NCBI GenBank assembly: GCA_021234155.1
Contig: JAJEKV010000049.1
Coordinates: 8,466,036-8,530,035, forward strand
DNA length: 64,000 nucleotides
Source: Isoetes taiwanensis
Taxonomy: Eukaryota; Streptophyta; Lycopodiopsida; Isoetales; Isoetaceae
Direction of reading: 5' to 3'
The position numbers were made by a program, and so were the translations under genes. Positions 31,614 to 41,022 of the stretch are shown one piece after another. A model generated the notes under the pieces. It did no database searches. It was not told where the DNA came from and saw only the letters and a list, made by a program, of their open reading frames with translations. The stretch's first letter is position 1, and every line of letters begins with the position of its first letter.

Positions 31614-32454
31614 GGATCAGAAAAATGGGCGGCCCAAATCAAGTAAAAATAGCTGGCCTCAGGAAAAGAGAGCCCAAAATTACAGCAGAGGAGCGGTGGG
31701 TAGCGAAGGAAACAAAGCGTAGATAGGGCCAGAGGTCTGAGATCGGCCAAGCAGAAGCAAAGAAACCAGCATCTATCGGCATGCCAAAGGGTATCAATCG
31801 GTTACCAAGGAGGAAAGCGGCTATCAAGGAGGGAAGCGGCGAGAGAGACAAGCAGAGATTGGGCGGAAAAGGAACCAGAAGGAAGAAAAACAGAGACAGA
31901 GAGGGGAAACGGAAGCTAAGGAGCAGCAAGACAAGCCAAGCTTGGCGAAGAAAGCTGAAATCACGAGGCAATCAGAGAGAGAACCTGGCAAGGCCGAACA
32001 GCATATGGGAGCAATGCGGGGAGGCAAACGAAAAGCCAAAAAGACCAATGGCAGGATCTGCGGACAGTCTCAAGCCACAGAAAAGAATTAAAGAGAAGGG
32101 AAACCGTACCCAATAAAGGATGAACAAGGCGAAACAGCAGAATGAACAGACCCGATGGAGCAAAAACCGAGCAAAAGACCCAACAAAGAGCAAATCGCAA
32201 GCAAATCGAATCAACACAGCAAGGCAGAAAACCGAGATCACGCTAAATCATGAGGACACCCAAACCGTAAACATGGCACAAAAATAGAGCAGCCGATGCC
32301 AAGGAAACAACCTCCACACAAACGGAAAACAACAAACAAAGAACATGCGAATACAGGGAACAGTAAAACAAAGAAAACTTACAGAATCCAGGCGAATCAA
32401 CCCGCGAATAGCGCAACAAGCGGAAAAAAGAGAACAAAGAAATCCACGCGAGCA

Positions 32455-32607
32455 ATGGTGATAAAACAAGTGAATACATCAACAATAGAACAAAGAAATC
32501 GACGGGAATCATGGAGCTTCTGCATGCAAGCAATGGTGATAGAACAAGTGAATACATCAACAATAGAACAAAGAAATCGATAGGAATCATGGAGCTTCCG
32601 CATGCAA
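32455..32607. repeat. Two-copy tandem repeat of about 76 bp
   Basis: The unit beginning 'ggtgataaaacaagtgaata' and ending with 'gcttctgcatgcaagcaa' is repeated immediately with few changes. Confidence 0.88.
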
Positions 32608-33045
32608 ATACCGCAACAAAGTGGGCGAACAAAGAAAACGTTAGAATAAAAAAAAATTGACCCGAGTAACAGAGAAAATTGCAGACATAATGAGTAGGAT
32701 GCAACATGCGAATACCGCACAAGCGGAAAATCATAGAACAAGGAAGCTAGAAGATGACCGATGATCCCACAGGCGAAGATATCAACAATAAACCAAAAGA
32801 AATCGTCAAGAAGCATGGTGATTGACATATAATTACTTCCACAAGCCGTGCGAACACGGAAAACAACAGAGCAAAGAAATCTACGAGAATACACGTGAGA
32901 TATTCCAAACATAACAAGTAGAAGAGGAGGAGACGAGGGCGTACCTTCCAAAGAAGGGTAAGCAAGCTCGCGAGGAAGATGCCGAGAGTGAGGACGTGGA
33001 GATAGGAACCGAGGGAGAAGCCCAAAAAGAATTCCATTAGTCGAA

Positions 33046-33181
33046 GAAGGGAAGGAAGCAACGGAAATAGAAGAAGGAGCTGCTGTGAGAAGACGCCGAT
33101 AACTGAGCCGAAAGAGGAACGGTCCTGATATAGGAGCTCGTCCCTTCCCAGAATGTCGATCCGATGGCTCGGATCGATGCT
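33046..33181 (-). repeat. Split direct repeat, right end (copy B2)
   Basis: Parallels 25770-25903 for about 130 bp and ends at the copia integrase junction. Confidence 0.92.
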
Positions 33182-33723
33182 ATTAAGGTCATGAAATATC
33201 TCTTTCCAGATAGCCCTGTTATATTCATTGGTCCACACAAATCAGTGTGAACTAAATCCAGCAAACCTTGTGCTCTTTTGTTAGATCTTTTAAAGGCTAG
33301 TCGATTATGTTTGCCAAGTGCACATCCTACACATATAGTTTTTCCAGATTGATTCAGATCTGCTTCTATGAATCCTTTCTTACATAATAACTCAATGACT
33401 TTGGAGTTTGCATGACCAAGCCTTCCATGCCATATATCAACTGATGGCATAGTTACAAGATTCAAACAGGTTGGTTCACAATGTATGTTATCAAGACCAA
33501 ATAGATTCCCAATTCTTCTGCCAATAAACTTCACTTTATTTTCATATAACACATTACATTGCAATCTTTCAAACACAACCTTATAGCCAAGATCTACTAA
33601 CTGCGCAATGGAAATTAAATTCCTTACAAGACCGGGCACACACATAATACTTTTTCCAAGATAACTTTCTTCCCTTGCAAAATCAAACAACTCAAGCATT
33701 CCACTATCTTTAATTTGCTTCAA
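33182..33723 (-). pseudogene. Copia pre-integrase/zinc finger and N-terminal half of integrase
   Basis: Reads GKSIMCVPGLVRNLISIAQL, IWHGRLGHANSKVIELLCKK, CVGCALGKHNRLAFKRS (the HHCC finger), then LLDLVHTDLCGPM with the first catalytic Asp and GKRYFMTL, where the PAT-like element begins. Continues in phase at 25016. Confidence 0.94.
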
Positions 33724-34903
33724 CTCTCCATTCCCGAATCATACATGTCCTTTTTGCTCCCCTTTGCAATTTTTCAACAATCTTGAGCTTGAAGCTCTTG
33801 ATTTCTCAGCTCTGAATCTAAAATGAGAACATTCTTGTTATGAGATTTTTCCTTTGAAAAACAATTGGTTGAGATATTTACCTCTATATCTTCATCTAGT
33901 TCTTCCTCCTCGATTCTTTAACCACATTCAAGCTAGGACTATTTCTTCCTCCTCTCAAGCTCTTGCCCTCAAAATATTTCTTATCTTTTCCTTTATTTCT
34001 TTTTGGACTTGGACACTTGTTTGCCATGTGACCCTTTCCTTCCACAGTTATAACGGACTATTTCTTTATCTTGCTTGGGACAATTTATCTTCAAATGTCC
34101 ATAATCGTTACATTTAAAGCATGGACCTATCTTCCCTTTATCATAAGATTTCTTACCTTTTTACCAAAGATACAAAGACTTCGCCTCATCATCATCAAGC
34201 ATCCTTTCCTTGCTCAAACTCTCATGCGAATCATCTTAATGGCATGCTCCTTGGACACGGCAACATTCCTCAACAGAGTAGCAAGTTGTGCATTGTGAGA
34301 TCTGACTCTAGAAATAGCTAATAATTGGTAGTCATCATTAAGAACAACCCCTGCACCTTCAAGGTCAGCAATAATAGACTCAAATTTCTCTAAAAATTGC
34401 GTAATATTGTCTCTTTCATAGAGCTTTAACTTTCTTAGCTGTTTTTCCAAAACAACTATTTGAGATGATGATTTAATCTCATAATTTTCAATCATATACT
34501 TCCACATGTCTGCTGGAGATTTGCCTCTTAATTTTAACTTAATCACAGTACCAACCTTGCTGCTGATTATTGATTGAGCTTCCATAATTTTTGTTTTCTC
34601 ATCAGCACTTGTCCTCAGGGTGGTACCTCCACCAACACTTGCACTAGCAGCTCCTCCTGTACCTGGAGATCCAGCCTGTGCACCACCTGCAACAGAGCTA
34701 GCACTAGCAGTAGGTCCTCCTGTACGATCACCACTAGAATCCCCAGTGCCTGCTGCTGTACCAGCTGTATTTACATCACATAAATACCATAGATTTTCAA
34801 ATTCCAATACCTCCTTTATACTTTGCTTCCATAACTGAAAGCCACTATCTCCTTTAAATATCTCAATGGAATTAAGGAGATTTGCTCCAAAGCGTGTTGA
34901 CAT
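33724..34903 (-). pseudogene. Copia gag and degenerate nucleocapsid region
   Basis: 34903-34214 (229 residues): NLLNSIEIFKGDSGFQLWKQ, a Gly/Ala/Thr-rich insert, SADEKTKIMEAQSIISSKVG, LRGKSPADMWKYMIENYEIK and LEKQLRKLKLYERDNITQFL. This is the UBN2/Retrotran_gag type of copia capsid. Below 34210 the minus strand has CFKCNDYGHLKI-like and further Cys/His remnants in broken frames, consistent with zinc knuckles and protease lost to frameshifts. Confidence 0.88.
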
Positions 34904-34920
34904 CCTGCACCTGGAATTTT

Positions 34921-34935
34921 AAGGCTCTGATACCA
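34921..34935 (-). promoter_or_regulatory. Copia primer-binding site (initiator Met tRNA)
   Basis: The complement reads TGGTATCAGAGCCTT, matching the 3' end of plant initiator tRNA-Met, one base from the LTR end. Confidence 0.95.
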
Positions 34936-34936
34936 A

Positions 34937-35564
34937 TGTTAGATTAATGAACCCTTAGATAATTCCAATAGCAAGGATGAGACAAACACATGTAAAGTTT
35001 AACTCTCCATTCTAGACAATAAAATATGTCTTAGTCTTTAAGTACAATAGAATCTAGCACCAAGGAAGCCAAGTTGTGGTCACTAATTCCTTTGTGCACT
35101 TATGAACTTCACACAAAATCTAAATCAAGTTATGATCAATCAACCAAGCTAGTATGGCCATATTCCGGCATTCCTAGATCTTAATCCGCCTTATTGTCCA
35201 CACCTTCCTCTGTAGATTGTGCGTCCCCTTATACTGGAAAGTCTATCGACTTGCCTAAAGATACGGAGTAGATAGGTCTTGCCGTCCATAAATTTAGGTT
35301 TCCCAAAATATCCGTTGACTTTGACTTCCAAAACCCTAAACCTGCGGGCTGGGGGTATCTGACGTTTTCTGGCGGGTGTAGCAACGTCCGGGTAGTACCA
35401 GCCCACCAACCTAATTTTTTCAAGTATTGACTTCATACTTCCTTATTGACCTACTGCCACTGCTTCTCATAGATCAATATTGCATATGACTTCATGGACC
35501 TGCACAATCTTATCATGCAACATTGTTAAACAATGCATATAATATAACCTGACATATCTTCACA
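34937..35564 (-). repeat. 5' LTR of the copia element
   Basis: 628 bp, nearly identical to 21819-22446. The visible differences are near 35183, 35191 and 35247. Confidence 0.96.
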
Positions 35565-36094
35565 TCCTGCTCATTGACGACTTCGTCATCTTCTGGGTCA
35601 GGAGGTAGAGGCGTAGAAGAATGCTCAGCAGGAATCTCCTCATCCTCTATGTACTGGTCCATAATGATGGCCAGTGCAAATCGGGCCTCAAAACAAGTTT
35701 CCCGATCTATTGTAGCAATAGGGAGGTCGGTCCCTCGCCGTCGGATGCCTTTGATGACGTTGCGGGCATGCTCATCACCCCCTAACATCTGGTGCAGGGT
35801 GTGAAAGTCAAGATAGAGCTGCTCATCGTCTTCATTGCAAATGCATGCAGGTACAATCTCCTCACAATAGAACTGAAGGAAAGCAGCATAATCTGGATGG
35901 GCCTGCATGTTGGAGATAAGATCTACCTGCTGAAGCAGGTAGGGGTGAAGAAGATCAAAGGGAACCGCAGGGTCCCAATGCTCTCCGTCCAAATACCACT
36001 GCTGCAGGGTTGGGCGAGCCATGAGGGGTGAAGGCGCAAAGGAGGAGGAAGAAGGCGCAGAAGCAAGAAGGGAAAATGAACCCCTAATGGCCAA
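35565..36094 (-). pseudogene. Gypsy accessory ORF-B, 5' part (split by the copia element)
   Basis: The frame opens at 36094, with a plausible start at 36021 (MARPTLQQWYLDGEHWDP). It reads YAAFLQFYCEEIVPACICN, ARNVIKGIRRRGTDLPIATI, then ETCFEARFALAIIMDQYIED and an acidic PPDPEDDEVVNEQD at the copia junction. The RRG..I..ET...F.L..I.D spacing loosely recalls histone H4 (RRGGVKRISGLIYEET), but this may be chance. It follows ORF-A by about 240 bp of AT-rich spacer. No family identified. Confidence 0.55.
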
Positions 36095-36263
36095 AAAGGG
36101 GTTTTATACTTTTTGGCACGTTTCCCGAAATTATTATTAAAAAGACTTATTTACTTAATAATAATTTCCAAAAAAAATATTTTTATATTCACAACCCCAA
36201 AAATGGGACTAGTACATGGATAAATTACAAAAATTGTACAACAGAAAGGAAACGGTCGCCTAA
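36095..36263. other. AT-rich spacer between ORF-A and ORF-B
   Basis: Rich in ttatta/aataat; intron- or UTR-like; no frame. Confidence 0.5.
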
Positions 36264-37592
36264 TCATCTAAAATCCCCTCGGATCCTTCGTGCCAAGTGA
36301 AGGTCCTTGGGCATAATAGTAACCCTCTTTGCGTGTATGGCGCAAAGGTTGGCGTCGCTCAAGAGTTCAATAAGATAAGCCTCGGCAGCCTCCTGTAGGG
36401 CGAGAACCGCAAAAGCTTGAAATCTTAAGTCGGTTTTGAAGTCTTGGGCGATCTCCCGCACAAGTCGCTGGAAGGGAAGCCGGCGGATCAATGGCTCGGT
36501 AGTCTTCTGATACTTACGTATCTCTCGAAGAGCTACCGTGCCAGGTCGATACCTATGGGGCTTCCGCGGCTTGAGGGTCGCCTTAAGCGACGGAATGGAT
36601 TTGCCGTCTGTCAAAGGATGCTTTGTGCGCTCAACGATCTGCTCCCTTCTCTGAGCCGATGTCTTCTTGGCGATTGTTGCATCCTGCTGCAGTCGGGTCT
36701 TATAGTGCACCCCACTCTTAACAGGTCTGGACTTCGTTCTCTTCAATCTCCGGTTACCCCGCTCGTTCGTCTGCTGTGGGTCTGCCGATTGGTTAACGTC
36801 GACAGGGTTTTCCTGGGGGTTAACGTTCTGAGCCGCACCTAGGTCCTGCTGGCCAGCATCAAGATTCTGCTGCTGCTCCACCTGCTGGTAATCCGGCTGA
36901 TCCCCCTGCTCATTCTCGCTCTGGTGGCTATGGAGGTCCTCCCCTTCCTTTTGGAGCCGCTCTCGCTCTTCGGCCCGGGCCTCTCTCTCCAGACGCACTT
37001 GTGTGCGCCGGGCAATTTCAGTATGGTACCGGTCCGGTCGTGCCCGCATATCTTCTTGGATGGATTCTAGGTGGCATTGGCTAAACCGTGGCGGAACATT
37101 TTAAAAAATGAAGCTGTTAAGGCCTTCATTCCAAGAAAAGGTAGGAAGGTTAAAGTATTCTTGGTATGTGAGTATACGACCCTTTCCCAAATAATAGAAG
37201 CGGTCCATCCTTATGTCCGGTGGAGCACTGGCTATCTGGTGCAAGTCTTCCACTCTCGCAAGATGCATGATCCTCTGGGCTTCATTCCGACTAAGCTCTG
37301 CAGGGTCGTCATCTGGTCCTGGCGAGGGATAAAACTTAACCACAGCCCATGCACGGTCCGGCTGCTCCACGAGAGTGTAGTCCTGACCAGCTTCATTCAA
37401 CTTGAGGAGGAAACGCTAGTTGAAGTGGAAGATAGGGTAGGGGACTCTTCGGCCCTCGACAAAGTGCTTGACGAAAAGATTAAGAATGGTATCTATCATC
37501 GGGTCCTCGTCAGCAAGATGCTCAACTAGCGCGGCAAACAACTGAAATATGTTCAGCTTCTTCAAGTCCACGGTTAGCTTAAAGCGCGGCAT
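36264..37592 (-). pseudogene. Gypsy accessory ORF-A with C-terminal histone H3 domain
   Basis: A single minus-strand frame of 442 codons from MPRFKLTVDLKKLNIFQLF at 37592, with two in-frame stops (TAG at 37416, TAA at 37101). Residues 1 to about 200 are of unknown family. A charged, Gln-rich segment follows ([20 protein letters not shown]), then a basic linker ([15 protein letters not shown]). The last 99 residues (36267-36563) are a histone H3 globular domain: [80 protein letters not shown]. The usual H3 tail (ARTKQT, ARKS) is absent. It is the first ORF after the primer site, on the same strand as gag-pol. It may be a chromatin mimic or tether; that role is inferred. Confidence 0.9.
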
Positions 37593-38287
37593 GGTTGTAC
37601 TTAGCAAAGAACAGCAAGGAAGGAGGAAGGTGAGGCGCTCAGGCAAGGGTGGACGGCACTCAAGAGTAAATAAGGGCGCTGAGGCGTAGGGCAGATGCAA
37701 GGGAGGCGTGGAGGTCAGCTATGGCGAGTTTGGAGCTTAAGTCCGGCGGCTATGGCAGAAAAGGGTGCTCAGAGAAAACACACGCCCAAAAATATATTTC
37801 AAAATTCAAATTTTAACTTTTAACTTTTTATTAAAATTTTCAAAAAAATATTAATTTTTTTTAAAAAAAATTTAAACGGGCGCGTATAAAAATACCGCGA
37901 CCGTATGGGGCGCTGCGTTGCTTATACGGCTTTTATTTTTGAAAAGAAACACCTCTGAGTAAGGCAGCGCCCCTTTCCATTTTTCGGCGGCCTGTTGTCT
38001 TTTTGACCTCGGGAGACGTGCCCCCTAGGGTATTTGAGAGGTGCCCGATCCATTGGAGCCGTTTTCGCCTTCATCCGAGCTACCTACAAAAAGTTATAGC
38101 TCCTCGAAACTTGGGCCTTCCAGTCGGCCCAGACTTCGCAAGGAATTGCAGTCTATTACATTAACCTAGCACTAAATCAAACATCAAAGACTTAAACACT
38201 CACTCTTGCTTAACTCTCTCTCTCCTAACTACCGAACTAGCGAGTTAGGGTTTGGTCAGTGCTATGATTTCGAGTAACCGAAATCAC
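37593..38287 (-). other. Leader of the gypsy element
   Basis: Untranslated region between the primer site and ORF-A. It holds a strongly AT-rich tract (37795-37880). An upstream in-frame ATG at 37700 could extend ORF-A by 36 residues. Confidence 0.6.
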
Positions 38288-38300
38288 GGCTCTGATACCA
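38288..38300 (-). promoter_or_regulatory. Gypsy primer-binding site (initiator Met tRNA)
   Basis: The complement is TGGTATCAGAGCC, one base from the LTR end at 38302. It fixes the element's orientation as minus. Confidence 0.96.
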
Positions 38301-38301
38301 C

Positions 38302-39939
38302 TGTGACGCTCCCTGAACATATACGACCCTCGGCCGTATACATACGGGGACTTTCCCCTCCCATGGCAACCAACTTGCCATAAGCAGGGCCCTCCGTCTA
38401 ACTCGGGCCGTCTATAATAAGACGCTCAAGTGAAGGACACAGAGGGGTCATTCGGCCCACGCCTTCAATGGGCGCCTACGTCGCGGAAACGTGAATACAA
38501 GGGTTAGCACACAACATAAATCACATATAAATAACCACCACGAAGGGTGGCACATCCATCCAAATACCAACGGCAAAGAATATGCATCTAAACCTAAGAA
38601 AACACCCCAAACCCCAGGTTCTACCCCGGTTCCGACTCCTGTGAGGATAGACTGACGGCTCGGCCACAAGAGATCAGCAGACAGAGGTATAACCTGGCGT
38701 TGGCTGGTATAGAACATCGGCTAGGGTGGTCCACTCCATCCGCCCCTCCTGTGCACACTTTGCAGATGGGTCAATTCACGCTATGGCGTCGCTATAGCCT
38801 TCCGGAGACGCAGGCTCGAGGCATCACCCTGCTGAGCCTACTCCATGGTTCATGAAGTCCCGGTCCGATGAGGCAGGTCAGGGAAGCGTCCCCTTCCAGA
38901 ATCACAGTGGCTCCATGGGTGAGCTAGAGAATACGTGCCGCATCAGCGACCCCCGCATCCGTACCCGACTTACTCACCCTAAATCTACTCAAAGTGCAAG
39001 GTGCCCCATACGGGTCACACCTCTACACCCAGGGAGTGTCAGACCCATACCCGGCCCTCTATGTGACCGGCTATCAGGTCTAGCTCACTATAGGAGTCTC
39101 AGGAGCCTTTTATGTTCGTGCAAGACCCCACCTCCACTTCACCACTGTGTTCCTTGTCTGGTGCTAAGCCAGTACCATAGCATCTATGACCCGGTGGGCT
39201 CTTGTGCACAGGCCGCATCTAACGGGTAATACAGGGCTCTATCTAGGAGCATACTACAATAAATGGGCTCAGAGGTCTCTATCCCCCCTTAATTCCCCCA
39301 TTTCCAGAATAATACTAGGCAAAGAACCATCAATCCATCCTTTGAAAACAATCCCAGAATCAAAATATAAAGAGAACGAACTTACCTTTACAATCAAGGG
39401 TTAGTTCCTACGAGTATAACACAGAGAGAACAGACAACCAACCCAACATGTGCCCAAAAGGGGCGCTATCCTAGAATTCACAACTACACTAGCCACCCAC
39501 CTGTGTTTCTGCTGGACCCGTTATCGTTGGGGATTTCCATCTTCTCGGTCCGGGTGTTCAGCTCTGGTCACAAGGGTGGCGTCCAACTGCTCAAGGTGGC
39601 GCTCAGTTCTGGTCACAGGGGTGGCGCTCCACTGCTCTTGGTGAATAGTGGCTGATACGGGGGTGGTGATCCACCTTATTGGTCTCAATTAGCATTACCA
39701 TGTTAGCCAATCGATGGTGGCCACGTGGCGCCTTCCCAAGCCATAATTAACTTAATTATGCCTTTTTAATATGAGTTCCTTAATTATAGGTTATTATCAT
39801 TAATAATTAAATTAGCATAGCTAATTTAATCCCTTTTAAGTCAACCCCCTAGGTTACCATACCCCATGGTGGCGTATCTGTACTGGGTGACGTGTCAATA
39901 TATTTATATGTATACCGTATAAATACTTGGAATGTCACA
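38302..39939 (-). repeat. 5' LTR of the composite gypsy element
   Basis: 1,638 bp bounded by TGTGAC...GTCACA. Parallel to 7584-9226; the first 450 and last 280 bases are almost identical, the middle less so. It drives the minus-strand transcript. Confidence 0.96.
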
Positions 39940-40980
39940 GCTAGGGCGGCAACAGGGGAAGGAGGCCGCCCTCCCATCCCCTCTTTCCGGCACTGCTGCA
40001 GACCTTCTTGTAAACCAGATAGTACAATCCGGTGCTAGTGGGGTTTGCCGATGTGTCAGAAGATTTTCTTCCTCAAAGAAATTGCTGATTTGATTCTGGA
40101 GCAGCTTCAAGGCGGTCTTGTGGATTTGGCCTGGCAAGCCACTAACGTGGTATTCTGCTCTCAATCTTTTTTAAGAATGATGATTTGTTAAGCAAATCAC
40201 ACTGAAAGGGCGCATAGTCTATAAGGTGGGGCAGAATTGAAGCCGAATTCATAAAGATAGCAGTTTTGGGTCTGTTTGGCAGTCTTTTTAGTTGGATCTT
40301 CTATCCATTTGGCTTTTTCCTCTCCTCTTGCTCTTTCTTGCTAGCGGAAAGACTAGGGATGTTTTCTTGAAAGGATCAGAGTAAACTCTTGATCTTAAAT
40401 TTACAGTTCTAAAACAGGATGTTAGATTACTTGAGATTGTCGAGCTAGGGATTTGAATGTTTCCAGAAAGACGCTTCCATATCATCCAGATATCATAAGC
40501 CAGAATTAGGGAGAGTTCTGGTGGCTGGGCTGTGTGTCTAGCATATACAGGTTGGCTGACTAGAGCATCCCGACAATGCAGCATCTTACTTAATCCCTCA
40601 TTTGGTTGTAAAGCTGTTGATTTTGTTCACAGATTGAAGCATATTCGCTTCCCTAAGCAGTGCGGGAGACTGTTCAGGTTACTTCACATCTTCGTTCTAT
40701 TCATTTCTATTTCTGCAAGAGGTTTTTTGGAGCATTCAGGATTGTCTGCAGTTTATGGAAAATGGGGATCGATTCCTGTAGTATTCTATTCAACTGAGAA
40801 GATGTTGATACTGTAGTATTAGTTAGATGAAGAAGAAGTTGAGAGAGACTCATGAGTACTGTAAATGCAGATATAATTCAGATCCATGTGGGATCCTATA
40901 CGCTTAAATTATATCTGATCCATGAGGGATCTTTGTATTGTAATTCTTCCAATCTGATCAATACAAAAAGTTCTTACCTT

Positions 40981-41014
<34 letters not shown>

Positions 41015-41022
41015 ACGAGTGT
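39940..41022 (+). mobile_element. 3' piece of the split retroposon with poly(A) tail
   Basis: Begins with the gypsy target duplication gctag (39940-39944), ends with about 29 A (40982-41010) and then AAGGACGAGTGT, the same 12 bp as at 7515. It is therefore a target-primed retroposon of about 1.1 kb. The minus strand of 40584-40288 has AYDIWMIWKRLSGNIQIP, reminiscent of the tryptophan-rich C-terminus of LINE ORF2. Because the poly(A) is on the plus strand, the body may be inverted (twin priming), or the resemblance is accidental. Confidence 0.8.

Larger units (their letters stand above)
25017..33181 (-). mobile_element. PAT/DIRS-like tyrosine-recombinase retrotransposon
   Basis: About 8.17 kb inserted in copia integrase, with at most a 3-bp duplication (ATT at 25014-25016 and 33182-33184). 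It has no LTRs. Instead, the right-end sequence (33046-33181) and the left-end sequence (25017-25048) both recur side by side at 25770-25935, in the same orientation. This is the split direct repeat layout of PAT and Ngaro elements. Minus-strand coding order is low-complexity 5' region, RT, RNase H, tyrosine recombinase. RT and recombinase contain stops and frameshifts, and part of RT is duplicated. Confidence 0.88.
21814..35569 (-). mobile_element. Ty1/copia LTR retrotransposon, itself split by a YR retrotransposon
   Basis: Target duplication tcctg at 21814-21818 and 35565-35569, and two 628-bp LTRs (21819-22446, 34937-35564) that differ at about three positions by eye. The primer site lies next to the right LTR, so the element is on the minus strand: gag, integrase, RT/RNase H. 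The PAT-like element at 25017-33181 cuts the integrase. Without it the copia is about 5.6 kb. The near-identical LTRs mean recent insertion, yet the protease to integrase and pre-RT regions carry frame breaks, so it may have moved with proteins from another copy. Confidence 0.96.
7579..39944 (-). mobile_element. Composite Ty3/gypsy LTR retrotransposon with accessory ORFs, nested insertions
   Basis: Flanked by the direct duplication gctag (7579-7583 and 39940-39944), with LTRs at 7584-9226 and 38302-39939. It lies on the minus strand: primer site next to the right LTR, then ORF-A (histone H3 domain), ORF-B, ORF-C, ORF-D, gag, pol, left LTR. A MULE interrupts gag and a copia element interrupts ORF-B. 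Removing both leaves about 11.6 kb. The pol frame is cut in the integrase and fuses directly to the LTR, so this copy cannot integrate by itself. Joining the two sides of each insertion restores the reading frame, which shows that the structural interpretation is right. Confidence 0.95.

Noticed and set aside
35565-36094. ORF-B as a histone H2A by the pattern YAAFLQFYCEEIV
   Set aside because: The same ORF could equally be laid against H4, and no diagnostic residues decide, so it is kept only as an open possibility and not annotated as a histone.
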